Positions 10,630-20,870 of a DNA stretch of 64,000 bases are shown here, piece by piece (positions within the stretch are counted from its first letter, which is position 1; every line of letters starts with the position of its first letter). The notes below the pieces were generated by a model. It was given only the letters and a program-made list of their open reading frames with translations. It was not told the origin of the DNA and did no database searches. The position numbers and the translations under genes are program-made. Origin of the DNA: Maratus speciosus (lineage: Eukaryota; Arthropoda; Arachnida; Araneae; Salticidae); NCBI GenBank assembly GCA_963932465.1, contig OZ010786.1, forward strand, positions 598,165,038 to 598,229,037, read 5' to 3'.

Positions 10630-11412
10630 TTATCTTCTGAGATCAACGTTTTGTTTCTTATTATTTTTACTTTTTAATGGATAATAAGATTTATTCCAAT
10701 TGCGATTTTGAAAAGGTTTGTTGTTCAAATGATAACATTCGTTTCGGCAATGCCCTGTTTTCTTGCAATGAGCACAGAATTTGTCATTTTTAGACCGATT
10801 TTGGTTAAAAACATTCGTTTTAAAGACTTGTGAAACTCCACGATCATTATTCATTTCCATTCTACGATTGTACTCGTCTGTCAGTTTATTTCTTACCAAT
10901 TGGGAATTTATTTCGATTTCAGGTCGCGCCTCCATGGCAACAATTAAGTTATCGTAAGATTTAGGAGCTGAGACTAAAAGCAATGCCGCTATATGATCAT
11001 CTTTTATTTCCTCACCAACGGCTTTTAATCTATCCACTAATTCGAACATTTGAGCGATATGCTCATTCATGTTACCATCTTCTGGCATTTTTGTAGCGTA
11101 TAATTTATGTAATAAGAAAAGCTTACTAGATAAGTTCGATCGTTCGTGAATAGCTTTAAGCTTATTCCATGTGGCTTTTGCCGTGGTTTCATATATGACA
11201 TGAATAATTTGAGAATCTTCGATGCATAAATTAATTAACGCTCTTGCTTGTCTGTTGCGTTTTAAATATTTATAATCCGGATTTGCTGGAGATTCATCCT
11301 CAATTACATCAAATAAATCCTCTTTTATAAGAATCATTTGCATTTTGAATTTCCAAATGGGAAAATTTTCATTACTTAATTTCGTAATATTATTCTCTTT
11401 CAAGGAAGCCAT
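10630..11412 (-). CDS. Copia gag (nucleocapsid polyprotein)
   Basis: 260 codons. Starts MASLKENNITKLSNENFPIW, whose NFPIWKFKM block is the classical copia gag opening (DUF4219/UBN2-like region). A single CCHC zinc knuckle lies at residues 213-226 (C213, C216, H221, C226), followed by a basic Asn-rich tail. Forms the particle shell and binds element RNA. The ATG at 11410-11412 follows the 5' LTR and a leader of about 130 bases. The TAA at 10630-10632 may be a mutation rather than a natural terminator, because the same frame reopens toward protease. Confidence 0.92.
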   Translation of the reverse strand: MASLKENNITKLSNENFPIWKFKMQMILIKEDLFDVIEDESPANPDYKYLKRNRQARALINLCIEDSQIIHVIYETTAKATWNKLKAIHERSNLSSKLFLLHKLYATKMPEDGNMNEHIAQMFELVDRLKAVGEEIKDDHIAALLLVSAPKSYDNLIVAMEARPEIEINSQLVRNKLTDEYNRRMEMNNDRGVSQVFKTNVFNQNRSKNDKFCAHCKKTGHCRNECYHLNNKPFQNRNWNKSYYPLKSKNNKKQNVDLRR

Positions 11413-11521
11413 TTTGCTTATGTTTAATAATTTGTCATGCGTTTTTGTTTTACTACAGCTAATTAATGTTATTTAATGTTTTATTTTATTTTAAACAATT
11501 CAAATCAGTATTAATAATATA

Positions 11522-11543
11522 TTAGAGCTTCAGTCTCGTGATC
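11522..11543 (-). promoter_or_regulatory. Candidate primer-binding site of the copia element
   Basis: The bases directly downstream of the 5' LTR (minus strand) read GATCACGAGACTGAAGC. They lack the TGG that matches the 3' CCA of an intact tRNA. The plus-strand text CAGTCTCGTGATCTG resembles an anticodon stem-loop, close to elongator tRNA-Met. This would fit the half-tRNA priming known for Drosophila copia, but the tRNA identity is inference. Confidence 0.4.
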
Positions 11544-11935
11544 TGTAAGCATTTTGGCGAACTTTCATTTAAAATAAACAGTGACAGAATATAGATTATA
11601 CATTATACTTGCTTAAATAAATAAAGTTCATGCTTACTTTTCTCAGTAGCGCGGGTCGGCTTGTAGTAAAATTAAAGACGAATGACCATCAAATAAATAA
11701 TGCAGCAACACCTTTCACATAATATATATACATTTATATTTACAAAACGGCAGACATCACTGTTACAAAGCACAATGAACACTCAACTAAAAGAACATCA
11801 TAGAACATCTCAGAATGTCTATATATTATCAAAACCTATTTCCATGGAAACACGATAGGCCTTCTAGCGGCAGAAAAGAAAAGAGGTATACGGATCGTTA
11901 GATTACATAAATAAAAAAAGGAGTATATTACAACA
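11544..11935 (-). repeat. Copia 5' LTR
   Basis: 392 bp, same TG...CA ends as 6878-7275. Contains an AT-rich stretch and CTCAGTAGCGC-GGTCGGC block shared by both LTRs. On the minus strand it should carry the element promoter. Followed at 11936-11940 by the TATTT target duplication. Confidence 0.93.
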
Positions 11936-12278
11936 TATTTTTTACAGAAACTCTATGTTTTTAGTTGCTTTCGTAGTTATATAAATACGTAGCACCTATA
12001 GCCGTCATGTCGTCCGTACGTCTGTCGCATATAACAGCGCAAAACTACCCAACCGAATGGTTTGAAATTTAATATATAGAAACGTTTCAGAATTTTGGCG
12101 AGTCATTTCAAATTTTATGAAAATCTAATCAAAACTTTAAAAAATATTAATAAGAGTTTTCTTCATTCTATTAAATCTTATCATACGTAATTAATTCAAT
12201 GATATCCCATGGTAGGTAATGATTGTAAATTGCCAAGGTGATGAGGTCCTATTTAAAATGCAGTCTTATTATTTCCTT

Positions 12279-12692
12279 ATGAGGGTCATTCCATGGTAAC
12301 TTACGTTACATTTAGGACAATTTACCGTAGTAATTTTTGTAATATAACACCAAAAATTATTAGAATGTAAAGTTGACATGATTTGCTATTTAAACCTATC
12401 TAAAGGTCAATTTGGATGAAAAATACCTAAAAAATTAGAATGAAAATTGCATTTTTTATGGTAACTTACGTTTCTTTTTCAGTAATTTCATTTATCACAA
12501 TAAATATAACAGCCAGATTTCAAGAAATTACACTAAATTAGGTAATTTCCATCTAAATTGAGCTTTGAATAGGTTTAATTATCAAATAATGTCAACTTTA
12601 TATTTTTAATATTTTTTTGTTGCTGTTATATTACTAAAATTAATGAAGTAAATTGTTGTAAATGTAACGTAAGTTACCATGGAATGACTCAT
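12279..12692. mobile_element. Foldback MITE
   Basis: Arms of about 150-170 bp. The left begins GGTCATTCCATGGTAACTTA and the right ends with the complement TAAGTTACCATGGAATGAC. Homology continues inward through the ACAATTTAC, GTAATATAACA, AAGTTGACAT and TTTAAACCTAT blocks in inverted order. Absent from copy A of the duplicated unit (compare 5200-5230), so it is an insertion. Noncoding. The family is unknown and the target duplication is short or unclear. Confidence 0.8.
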
Positions 12693-12940
12693 GACTGAAT
12701 TTAATATGTATAATCGTAATAAATTTTCTGTTCATGCGTTTTTGCGTAAGAGTGCAACAGCTATCGGGCCAAGATATGAATATTTATAAAACTAGTTATA
12801 GTACGAAATTAGTAATAGTTTATATATAGTAATAGTTATAATACGAAAATTGTACGTATTCATTTGCCAAGTTTGATTTCCGATTTGCTTCAAATTCTGT
12901 ATAATACCTTAATTGGGCATTAGTGCCGAACTCGATTATG

Positions 12941-13164
12941 CATTTTTGCCAACTTTCAGCTAAACTTCCGTAAAATGTAAGTTAAATTGACACAGTTTAA
13001 ACACGAACATTTTTTTAAGAAAGCTATTCAAATTGATTTCATTGAAAAACATGCTATTGAATGTATACTGATACATCAAATAAATTTTCTTGTTAGAAAC
13101 GTCTTTAACTTGGTTCAATTTAATTCACATTCTACGGAAGTGTAGTTGAAAGTTGGCAAGTATG
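12941..13164. mobile_element. MITE with 7-bp target duplication
   Basis: Flanked by GATTATG at 12934-12940 and 13165-13171. TIR starts CATTTTTGCCAACTTTCAGC; the right end, reverse-complemented, starts CATACTTGCCAACTTTCAAC, and homology continues through the CACTTCCGTAGAATG block. 224 bp, noncoding. A 7-bp duplication is unusual and does not fix a superfamily. Confidence 0.75.
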
Positions 13165-13199
13165 GATTATGAAAAATTCCGTACTTTTTTATACTTGGT

Positions 13200-13430
13200 A
13201 GAAAGTGCAAGCAAGTGAATTTATTTCAAAAGATAAAATTTTTGCTATGTTTGTATTTTTTTTTTAAACGAGTGAAACAGGAACGTAAAAATGAAACAAT
13301 ATTTAAACTGTCTTTTTACGATTTCTAAATTGATTCCTCAACGTCAAATCGTAAATTAATTAATATTAAACTATTAATTGACAGAAGCGTAATTTTTTTT
13401 ATTAGACTATTCATTTTTTTTAATTTATGA
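13200..13430. repeat. Dispersed repeat (paired with 35280-35490)
   Basis: Shares with 35280-35490, in the same order and orientation, a TTTTGCT block, a poly-T, a GATTTCTAAATT block, GTAAATTAATTAATATTAAA, CTATTAA and a T-run. No terminal structure seen. Confidence 0.5.
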
Positions 13431-13603
13431 CTCATTTTTACTTTGAATCGTTCAAACTGTTTCATTGTTGCAGTTTTACAGCCATATGGCATATTTTGGT
13501 AAGCTTTTATAAACGCATCCTTATATACAATCTGTTTTCAACTTGTATACATTTTTACGATTTTCAGATTAGTAATTTTCAAAATATTCAATCACGGAAG
13601 CCT

Positions 13604-15005
13604 CAGGGTGGAGAGTGGTCAGGGAAAAACACAGTCAAAACTAGTCGGATGTATCAATCCCAAAACTTTCTTCCATCTCATACATGTTAATACTTGAAAA
13701 TTCGCTATCACACTGCCAAAATTAAACGGCAATCTATGACCATCATGAGGATTCTAAAGATATGAAATTCCGTGCATTAGTTCTTGAGATATGGCTATCT
13801 CTGAAATCGTGTAAATCCAGCAAAAGTCAGCCTAGCAGCGCCACTTATTGGGTGCTTTACACCAAAACCTATGTTACACCAAAACTATCAAGCAACCACG
13901 TATGTCAAAGTCTAACTGAATCTGAAGTTTGGGGAAAATCTGTTCATTAGTTTTTGAGATAGAGTTATTGCGAAAATCATGAAAATTCCACCATAGCAGC
14001 GATACCTATTGTACGATTAACACCAAAACCTAATCAGCAACAACTTGTGTTAACGTCTAACTAAATCTGAAGGTAGATGAAAATTCGTGAATTAGTTTTT
14101 GAGATAGAGCTATTGCGATAATCATGCAAAATGCCGCACAACAGCGCCACCTGTTGAACGATTTACACCAACACGTAATCAGCATCAAGTCATATCAAGG
14201 ACTAACTGAATCTGAAGTTTCATAAAAATCCATGCATTAGTTCTTGAGATAGAGCCATTGCGGAAATCGTAAAAAATCCAGTATAGCAGCGCCACCTGTT
14301 GAGCGATTTGCACCAACACGTAATCAGCATCAACTCATATCAAGGACTAACTGAATCTGAAGTTTCATAAAAATCCATGCATTAGTTCTTGAGACAGAGC
14401 CATTGCGGAAATCGTAAAATAATGCAGCATAGCAGCGCCACCTGTTGAGCGATTTACACCAACACGTAATAAGCATCAAGGCATATCAAGGACTAACTTA
14501 ATCTGAAATTTCATGAAAATCCGTGCATTAGTTCCTGAGATAGAGCCATTGCGGAAATTTAAAAAAATGCAGCATAGCAGCGCCACCTGTTGAGCGATTT
14601 GCACCAAAAACTAATCAGCATCAATTTGGATCAGGGACTAACTGGATATAAATTTTTATTAAATTCCGTGCATTAGTTCTTGAGATAGAGCGCCCACAAA
14701 ATTTGTGTCACACACAGACACATAGACAGACAGACTCACAGACAGACATTTTGTAAAAACATGTTTTTCGGGTTCTCTGACCCCTAAAACGTATAAATTC
14801 GTCGAAAACCGGAATTCGAAAATTTTCATGAATCCAATACTTTCTTCTTGTAAAGATAGAAGAAAGTAATAAGTGGAAACTACCAGTATTCAAGAAAATA
14901 CGTGGAATAATATAAAGGGATTAAAGAAGTCGAATTCCTTTTTAACAAAGTACTGGTATTTAACACCTTTTTTGACTGTTTTTTTCCTGACCACTCGCCA
15001 CCCTG
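13604..15005. mobile_element. TIR element enclosing a 145-bp tandem array
   Basis: The left end CAGGGTGGAGAGTGGTCAGG matches the complement of the right end (CCTGACCACTCGCCACCCTG), and the similarity continues inward to CAGTCAAAA. Inside are the tandem array (13750-14700) and a CAGACA-rich tail with a ttttcgggttctctgacccc segment. No transposase. Flanking bases show no perfect target duplication, so classification is open. Confidence 0.65.
13750..14700. repeat. Tandem repeat, 145-bp unit, about 6.5 copies
   Basis: The phrase TTAGTTCTTGAGATAGAGC recurs at 13777, 13947, 14092, 14237, 14382, 14528 and 14673, giving steps of 170, 145, 145, 145, 146 and 145. Each unit also has an AGCAGCGCCACCTGTTGA block and a GACTAACTGAATCTGAAGTT block. 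The array ends in CAGACA/GACAGACA simple repeats at 14712-14750. It is noncoding and looks like a satellite captured inside the TIR element. Confidence 0.9.
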
Positions 15006-15481
15006 CTATCATTAAATAAAACAAAAACTACTATATTCTCCGACTTTGCATTACTAGATCAGACCCATGATGTGAAATTCTTTCCCTGTGCATCCACAAG
15101 ATGGCGCTTGCAATACCGGTCATAATAAATAGTCGTTAAGGGCCTCTTTTAGCTTTTCGTCTCCTTTAGCTTTTATTCTCCAAACAATATCTCTACGGAT
15201 AACTTGGTCAAATTAACATAAAATTTTACAGTTTAACTCGGTTTTAATAAACTTGGATGTTACTAGGGCCATGATTAAAAAATAGAAAGAGAGAGAAAAA
15301 AGAAAACTAGATTATAAAATTTATCTAACAAGCAAAAATTTTACAAACTCATGAAAATATTTTATGTGATTTTCCATTCATATATTTTTTCTGCATAAAA
15401 TGCATTGTTACACATAAGTAATTTGAATTGAATTTTTAAGTAGTTTGTAATTTAAATAATATGATATTATTTTTTATACTA

Positions 15482-16254
15482 CAGTGAAACCTCCCTGTGC
15501 GATCACTTCCATTACGCGACCACTTCCCTGAACGACCACTTTTTCATGGAACGAAATATATTCCCATAGGCTCAATACTAATTTTACTTCCATTCAGAGA
15601 CCATCCCAGTTGAAATCCCTCCATGAGCGACCCATTTTTTTGAGGAAAATGAAACAAATTTCGTTTTTTCCTGGTCGCTTGAAGACGGTTTTATTAGAAA
15701 AATAATTCCGGAGAGTGCATTATTATTCATCAAACTTCTAAACTAAGTTTAGAATTATTTTTATTCCGGTAACTTTTAAGTGTTTAAATCCCTTTGTGCC
15801 TTTTAAGGCAATGAATTTAACAGTGATGACAAATTAAGAATGACGGTAAATAAACTTTCCTGCCCTATTCTGTCAGGAAACTCTCAAAGAAATAGATAAA
15901 TTAATGAAATCCTTATTATTTGTTCCTGTCCAAAAAAAATTGCATTTATTTACTGAACTTCGAAAGGACATGGAAATAAAAGTTATAAAAGATAAAACCG
16001 TAAAATCAAACCAAACGTCAATGTATTCATTTTTTAAACTCTGCAGTAATTAACTTATGCAATTAACTTTTGTTTTGATACTTAAATTTTCATAATTTTT
16101 CCTAATATGAAAAATAAATTTTAGTAGCATTAATTGTTATCATTTTTCAACAATTAAAATCTAGTTTTAAACGTGACCTCCATTAAGAAAACCCCTCTAG
16201 GAGTGACCAATTTTTATTGGAACGGAACGTGATCGCTTTAGAGAGGTTTTACTG
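15482..16254. mobile_element. Tigger/pogo-like remnant
   Basis: TIR CAGTGAAACCTCCCTGTGCG at the left and a diverged complement ending GAGAGGTTTTACTG at the right, with TA on both sides. 773 bp, internally deleted. It retains the transposase C-terminus on the plus strand. Subterminal copies of the GCGACCA motif (gcgaccactt, gcgaccc, gtgaccaatt) occur near both ends. Confidence 0.8.
15889..16053 (+). pseudogene. Tigger-like transposase, C-terminal fragment
   Basis: 54 open codons to a TAA at 16051-16053. Ends in a KSNQTSMYSFFKL-type segment, matching the usual Tigger C-terminal pattern of KQ-S-I-x-SFFK, and is preceded by an LHLFTELRKDME helix-like stretch. Only the tail survives. It lies within the element at 15482-16254, reading left to right. 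Confidence 0.6.
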
Positions 16255-16360
16255 TACTTTATTTTAATCAAAATTTGTAACTGTATTCGAGAATAAAATA
16301 TTGCTATCGTAATGTACGCCTTGCCACCGCCCCCACACACACAGACACAATCACGTGTAT

Positions 16361-16648
16361 ATACACTGGTCTCCAGAAGTTAAGGGGACTTATCTAATAG
16401 GGGGGAAAAAAGTGTAATCCCATGTTATCCTATGGGAAAAATAATTATCCTTCTTGCTCATTGGAATTTGGAAATTTTAACTATATTTTTTTTTCAGCGC
16501 GTAGATTGGAAGGTTCTTTATCACTTTGTACGCTTAAAACATTTTAAAGATAATTATGAGTATTTTAAAATTTGTGTTAAAATTTTTAAAAGATCCGAAA
16601 ATTATAAAAAGTACTCTTTACTCGTTTGAAACTTATTACTGGAAAAAA

Positions 16649-16708
<60 letters not shown>

Positions 16709-18110
16709 TACTTATCCTTCTTGTTTATTCAAATTTTGAAATTTCAATAAACAAGAAAATTTGAATAAACAAGAAGAATAAGTATTTTTCTCATAGGATA
16801 ACATGGGATTGTACTTTTTTTCTTCCCTTTAGGGAAGATTGACCGGATGTTTTCGATTGCACACTGTTTGTCGAATATCTACCAAAATTCTTGACGAATT
16901 GACCTTGAACTTCGAGGATGTAAAGAACAAGTTTTGACTTCATATTTTTCAGTGAAGATTTAGTCGCGGATACAGTTCGCGGGGCAATAATAAGTTCAAT
17001 AATGAAATAATGTTTGCGATCACCCATGTAACAGAAAATGGTCAAAATGGTCTGTCACTGTAGCAAATGACTATGTGGGTCCTGTTTAAGGATCGTGTGC
17101 ATTTGTGAAGCACAGAACGTATGTTGCTGAAGGTGTTAATGTGTCTGTGAAAAATTCAAAAGTTTGTTGTTTATAGAATACAGAGTTTTCAACAACATTT
17201 AACACCACTTCCCAAACAACTTGAAAAAGAACCGTAGAAACTGTATTACTGCAATTAAAATATGTATATATTGAATATTTAATGCGGTATGGGCATTTGT
17301 ATGAAATAATTTTTTGCGTGAAAGATTCCAAAATTTTTAATTCATAATTTTGTAATCAGCTATTTAGAGCAACACAATTAAAAAAGTCCAGTCAAATATC
17401 CTGTAAATTTAGAAAGATAGAGGTGATATAGTGAGTTGCTTTCTAAAAGTAATTTTACTATAAGGGGTTTTCTACAATTTGTCAACCAGCTCACTGTATC
17501 TTTTTGAGTTTTCACAATATTTGGTCGGACTATTTATATTTGAGCTGCCCTTAATAGCTGACTACCTAATTATGAAATAAAAATTTTGGAATCTTTCACG
17601 CATGCTCAGTTAAAAACTATTTCATACAAATCCCCATATCTCATCAAATATTCAAGCTTTAATTGCAGTATACTGTTTTTACTGTTCTTTTTCATATTTT
17701 CGAAAAGTGGTGTTAAATTTGGTTGAAAGCTCTGTATGTTACAAACAAAAAACATTTGAATGAATTTTTCACAGAAACGTTACTACTTTCATACGTGCTA
17801 TGCTTACATAAATGCACAACGGCAGTTGAACAGGTTCCACATAGTCATTTGCTACAGTGATAGAGCATTGTGAGCATTTTCAGTTACATGGGTGATCATA
17901 AATATTATTTTATCGTTAGATTTATTGCTGGTCTCCTAATTGTTCCTGGTACAAAATCTTCACTAAAAAATATGAAATTAAACATTTTCTTTACATAAAC
18001 AAAGTTCAAGCCCAATTCGTCTAGAATTTTGGTAGATTTTCGACAAACCGTGTACAATCAAAAGCATCCGGTCGCAGTTTCTTAATTTTTGGAGGCCATC
18101 GTAGGTATGT
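16361..18110. mobile_element. Large foldback (inverted-repeat) element
   Basis: Arms of about 530 bp: 16843-17370 and, inverted, 17540-18090. Inner limits are the TTCATAATT-AGTCAGCTATT blocks; outer limits are the GACCGGATG-TTTTGATTG-ACAC blocks, with a spacer of about 170 bp. The outermost GGTCTCCAGAAGTTAAGGGG at 16369 resembles CCTCCAAAAATTAAG on the minus strand at 18095, which may be the true TIR. Between 16410 and 16840 sits a separate hairpin with microsatellites. No transposase is recognisable. Confidence 0.7.
16414..16818. repeat. Hairpin with A, TA and GA microsatellites at its centre
   Basis: Left arm near 16414-16456 (ATCCCATGTTATCCTATGGG) is inverted at 16770-16816. A smaller perfect-looking hairpin of a CTTGTTTATTCAAATTTT block lies at 16718-16783. 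Between them are an A-run at 16643-16666, TA repeats to 16686 and GA repeats to 16707. Probably a foldback that nucleated or trapped simple repeats. Confidence 0.7.
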
Positions 18111-18219
18111 AATTTTTTTTTTAATGAAATTATTTGAAAATTGTGGTTAATTTTTAACTTTTCAGCAACAGAATAGAATGCCATTTGAACGGATAAACGA
18201 TGTTCTCAAATGCAAAGGA

Positions 18220-18560
18220 GCTACTTTCTGACACATTTCTGAATTCATTTTTGTTCGGAAATGCATGAAATTGGCAGACTTTTTATTCATAAAGTACGTA
18301 ATCGAATAGCGTTTTCCATTTTTCGGCAAAGGAAGAAGATCTTTCAGAAAATATTGTTAAAGTGGGCTTTTGAACCGAATTCTCGACGCGGCAGCACGAG
18401 AAATGCTAGAAACTTGCCATGACGTGACAAGAATCGTTTCTAACTCGATAAGTAAACTTATTTATTAAAAAAAAAATGTAAAACGTTGTTCGATTCCAAA
18501 TAGACTCAATAGTCACTTCTGCCAATTTTATGCCTTTACGTTTACAAATAAATCAGAAAG
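18220..18560. repeat. Dispersed repeat, copy 2
   Basis: Second copy of the sequence at 1-350, same orientation, diverged. No terminal repeats. Confidence 0.5.
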
Positions 18561-18639
18561 TTACGCCTTGTTGAGCAGGGAATTTGAGAACCACTTGGGA
18601 AATTTTAGATTAGAATAAGCATAAACAAGTCAGAAATTG

Positions 18640-19190
18640 TACGTCAATCATGGCAAATGAGGTGCGTTCGTACTGTAACTAGTTTTATAAATATTCAGAT
18701 CTTAGTGCAATAGTTGTTGCACTCTTATGCAAAAATGCATGAATACAAAATTTATAACGATTCTATATATTAAATTGAGTCATACGGAAATAAAAGGACT
18801 CGAATCTTAAGTAACACGTCATCGCATGGCAACCTAGAATCATTACCTATCATGGGATATCACTGAAATAATTACGCAGCATAGGATTAATTAAAACAAT
18901 CACCATGGCAACCTAGAATCCTTACCTATTTTGGGATATCATTGAATTATTTACGTATGATAGGATTTAAAAGAATAAAGAAAACTTTTATTAATATCTT
19001 TTTAAGTTTTGATGTCATTTTCATAAAATTTGAAATGACCCGACAAAATTCTACAAGGATTAAATATATTAAATTTTAAACCATTCGGTTGGATAGTTTT
19101 TGTGCGCGGACAGACGGACAGACGGACCAGAAGACGACTATAGGTGCTATGTGTTTACATAATTACGAACGCACCTAAAAAGGGAAGAAA
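18640..19190 (-). repeat. Inverted copy of the duplicated-unit junction
   Basis: On the minus strand it reads from the CCGAATGGTTTGAAATTTAA block, through the AATTTTATG and TATCATACGTAA-like blocks, across GCAACA-CTATTGCACTAAGA and TATTTATAAAACTAG, to GAACGCACCTCATTTGCCA. This is the order found at the junction of copies A and B (5000-5980 without the MITE). It therefore shows the tandem arrangement existed before this copy was made. Confidence 0.7.
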
Positions 19191-19318
19191 GAAAACATTT
19201 CCGACATTTTCTTTTCTCTTTCAATTTTCCTCATTTTGTTGTTGTTTGTAGTTTGATTTTCTGCTAATGCATTGCATATCTCACAACATTCCGATGCCAG
19301 TAAGATATATTACTTATA

Positions 19319-20515
19319 CAGTAGAGCGCCGATCAAGGTCGATCCGAACAAGTCGGGATCGACCCTAGTTCGGATAAGCAAAAGTTCGGATAAATGGACA
19401 GACAATTTAAGGGATGTTCCTGACTATACTAAAACCTTCACACACTTTATCCAGGCTTAGGACTGGCAGAACCAGTTAGTGCTAGCGTGTTTAAAAACTA
19501 TTTTTTTTTTTTAACCATTTGGAAAAATGGTTATTGTCCTCGTCAGGGTAGGAAATCAAAAGCATATCTGAAGCTTTTTATTGGTTTAATCCGCATTTTA
19601 TTCGTTTTCTGATTGGTCTATACACTAACCTTTACTTTCCACAGAGATGGATACTTGTGTTGCCACTATGACAAAAAAGTAATAAAAACTACAAAAAAAA
19701 ATTAATAACTCAGAAACAAATTGAGATACAGCTTTCAAACAAATTGAATTTAAAAGTACATTTTTTTTCTCAATACGACGGTGTAAAAAGTGTAATTGTG
19801 GGGTGTTTAGAAGTTTAAGAATGAAATTTCATTTAAAATTGTTCGTCAGATTTCTTGGACGACGGAAAAGCCTTTGCCCGAACAGCCAATGAAATACTTG
19901 GATAATACGTAAGTTTCAGGTGGATAATACGTCAGTTTCAGGAAATCTGACGAGTCGCAGGCGATTTTTGTCGCTTGCAATTTTTACGTGTCATAACACT
20001 ATTAATGTTTAATTCATGGCGTACGTAATGTAGGATCAACTCCGTGCGATTTTTTATGTCTTAAATTTTAGTCTTTGAAAAAATAATTTTCTAAATGGTC
20101 ATTGTAATTTGTTAAATTACTTTTTTTTTTTTTTTTACTTTTTTATCATTTAAAATGTTTCTTTTTCTCTTTTATCATTTTCTGAACTCCAGAGATTATA
20201 ATTTACGCAAAAAAGCTTTCGATTGTTACTTGCTTCAAAGAAGACGTTCTTTCCAATGCTGCTATATCTCGAATTCTTCTTAAATACGTTAGTTGAATAG
20301 GATTAGGGTTCTTCTGCCGTTCAAGCCATTTCATAGATGTTTCCAAACATTCAAAGGCTTCGTTAGGTGATGGACCTGGGTGATTTTCAGAGCATTCGTT
20401 TTCAATTCTTCGATTTCTTCAGTTTCTTTTTCATGTTAAATCTCATCCACAATCTCATCATCATTTTAAAAAAAATTTTGAGAGAAATAGGCTATTCCGA
20501 TAAAGAGAAGTTCCG

Positions 20516-20559
<44 letters not shown>

Positions 20560-20632
20560 AAAAAAGAGGAATAGGCTGTTTAGATAATTGGAAGTTCGGT
20601 TAATTGGAGTTCCGATAATCGGCGCTCTACTG
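19319..20632. mobile_element. Tigger/pogo-like element, internally deleted
   Basis: TIRs CAGTAGAGCGCCGATCAAGG and (complement) CAGTAGAGCGCCGATTATCG, with TA on both sides. A second inner pair of gttcggataa-type motifs lies at 19370-19400 and 20560-20620. 1314 bp. It retains a transposase C-terminus on the minus strand and a 24-base A-run at 20518-20544. The longest and best preserved Tigger copy in the window. Confidence 0.85.
20203..20361 (-). pseudogene. Tigger-like transposase, C-terminal fragment
   Basis: 52 open codons. Begins EAFECLETSMKWLERQKNPN, passes an LRRIRDIAALER segment and ends KQVTIESFFA with a TAA at 20203-20205. All three blocks match the ordered C-terminal landmarks of Tigger transposases (WLE-Q, LR-LA-ER, KQ-TI-SFF). 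Upstream homology is lost, so the DDE domain is deleted. Confidence 0.75.
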
Positions 20633-20639
20633 TATTTAA

Positions 20640-20870
20640 TACAAAATATCTGCACCTCTATGCAATCAAATGTCCGGAAAATATTTTCAAAATTCTCATA
20701 TTCGTTGCCCTGAAAATACCTTTCCCTGCCCGAGACGCCTAAAACTTCATTTGACAAAGTGTCAAATAGAAATATTACAAGCGCTCAACATGTCAATCTA
20801 CGAGGTTGATTTCTACCATAATATAAATAACATTCACTGACAGTGCTGTATGGAAAACTGATATCTCTAT
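20640..20870. repeat. Dispersed repeat, copy a (with 26738-26960 and 28858-29070)
   Basis: Shares with the other two copies, in order, TTCAAAATTC-CATATTCGTTG, CTGAAAATA, a TGTCAA-A block, AATA-TACAAG, TGTCAATCTACGA, ATAATATAAATA and CACTGACAGTG. It is the most diverged of the three. Confidence 0.5.

Larger units (their letters stand above)
6878..11935 (-). mobile_element. Ty1/copia LTR retrotransposon, complete but mutated
   Basis: Two direct LTRs (6878-7275 and 11544-11935) begin TGTAAGC and end ACAACA, and are flanked by the identical 5-bp target duplication TATTT (6873-6877 and 11936-11940). The coding order on the minus strand is gag, protease, integrase, reverse transcriptase, RNase H. 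Integrase before reverse transcriptase is diagnostic for Ty1/copia. Length is 5058 bp, normal for animal copia elements. The LTRs differ at roughly 14 positions plus small indels (about 96 percent identity by eye), so insertion is not recent. The coding region has three in-frame stops and two frameshifts, so the copy cannot make a full polyprotein. Confidence 0.95.
5282..12755. repeat. 2-kb tandemly duplicated unit, copy B, with three insertions
   Basis: Collinear with copy A (3280-5281), but interrupted by a Tigger MITE (5326-5956), a copia retrotransposon (6878-11935) and a foldback MITE (12279-12692). Removing these restores about the same 2-kb order, ending in the cttcattctattaaatctta and taatatgta-aatcgtaataaatttt blocks near 12160 and 12700. 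A further unit start is visible at 12756-12880. An inverted copy spanning a unit junction lies at 18640-19190. Confidence 0.75.

Noticed and set aside
20461..20757. 98-codon frame rich in Phe
   Set aside because: Phe run comes from the A homopolymer; it crosses the Tigger TIR boundary.
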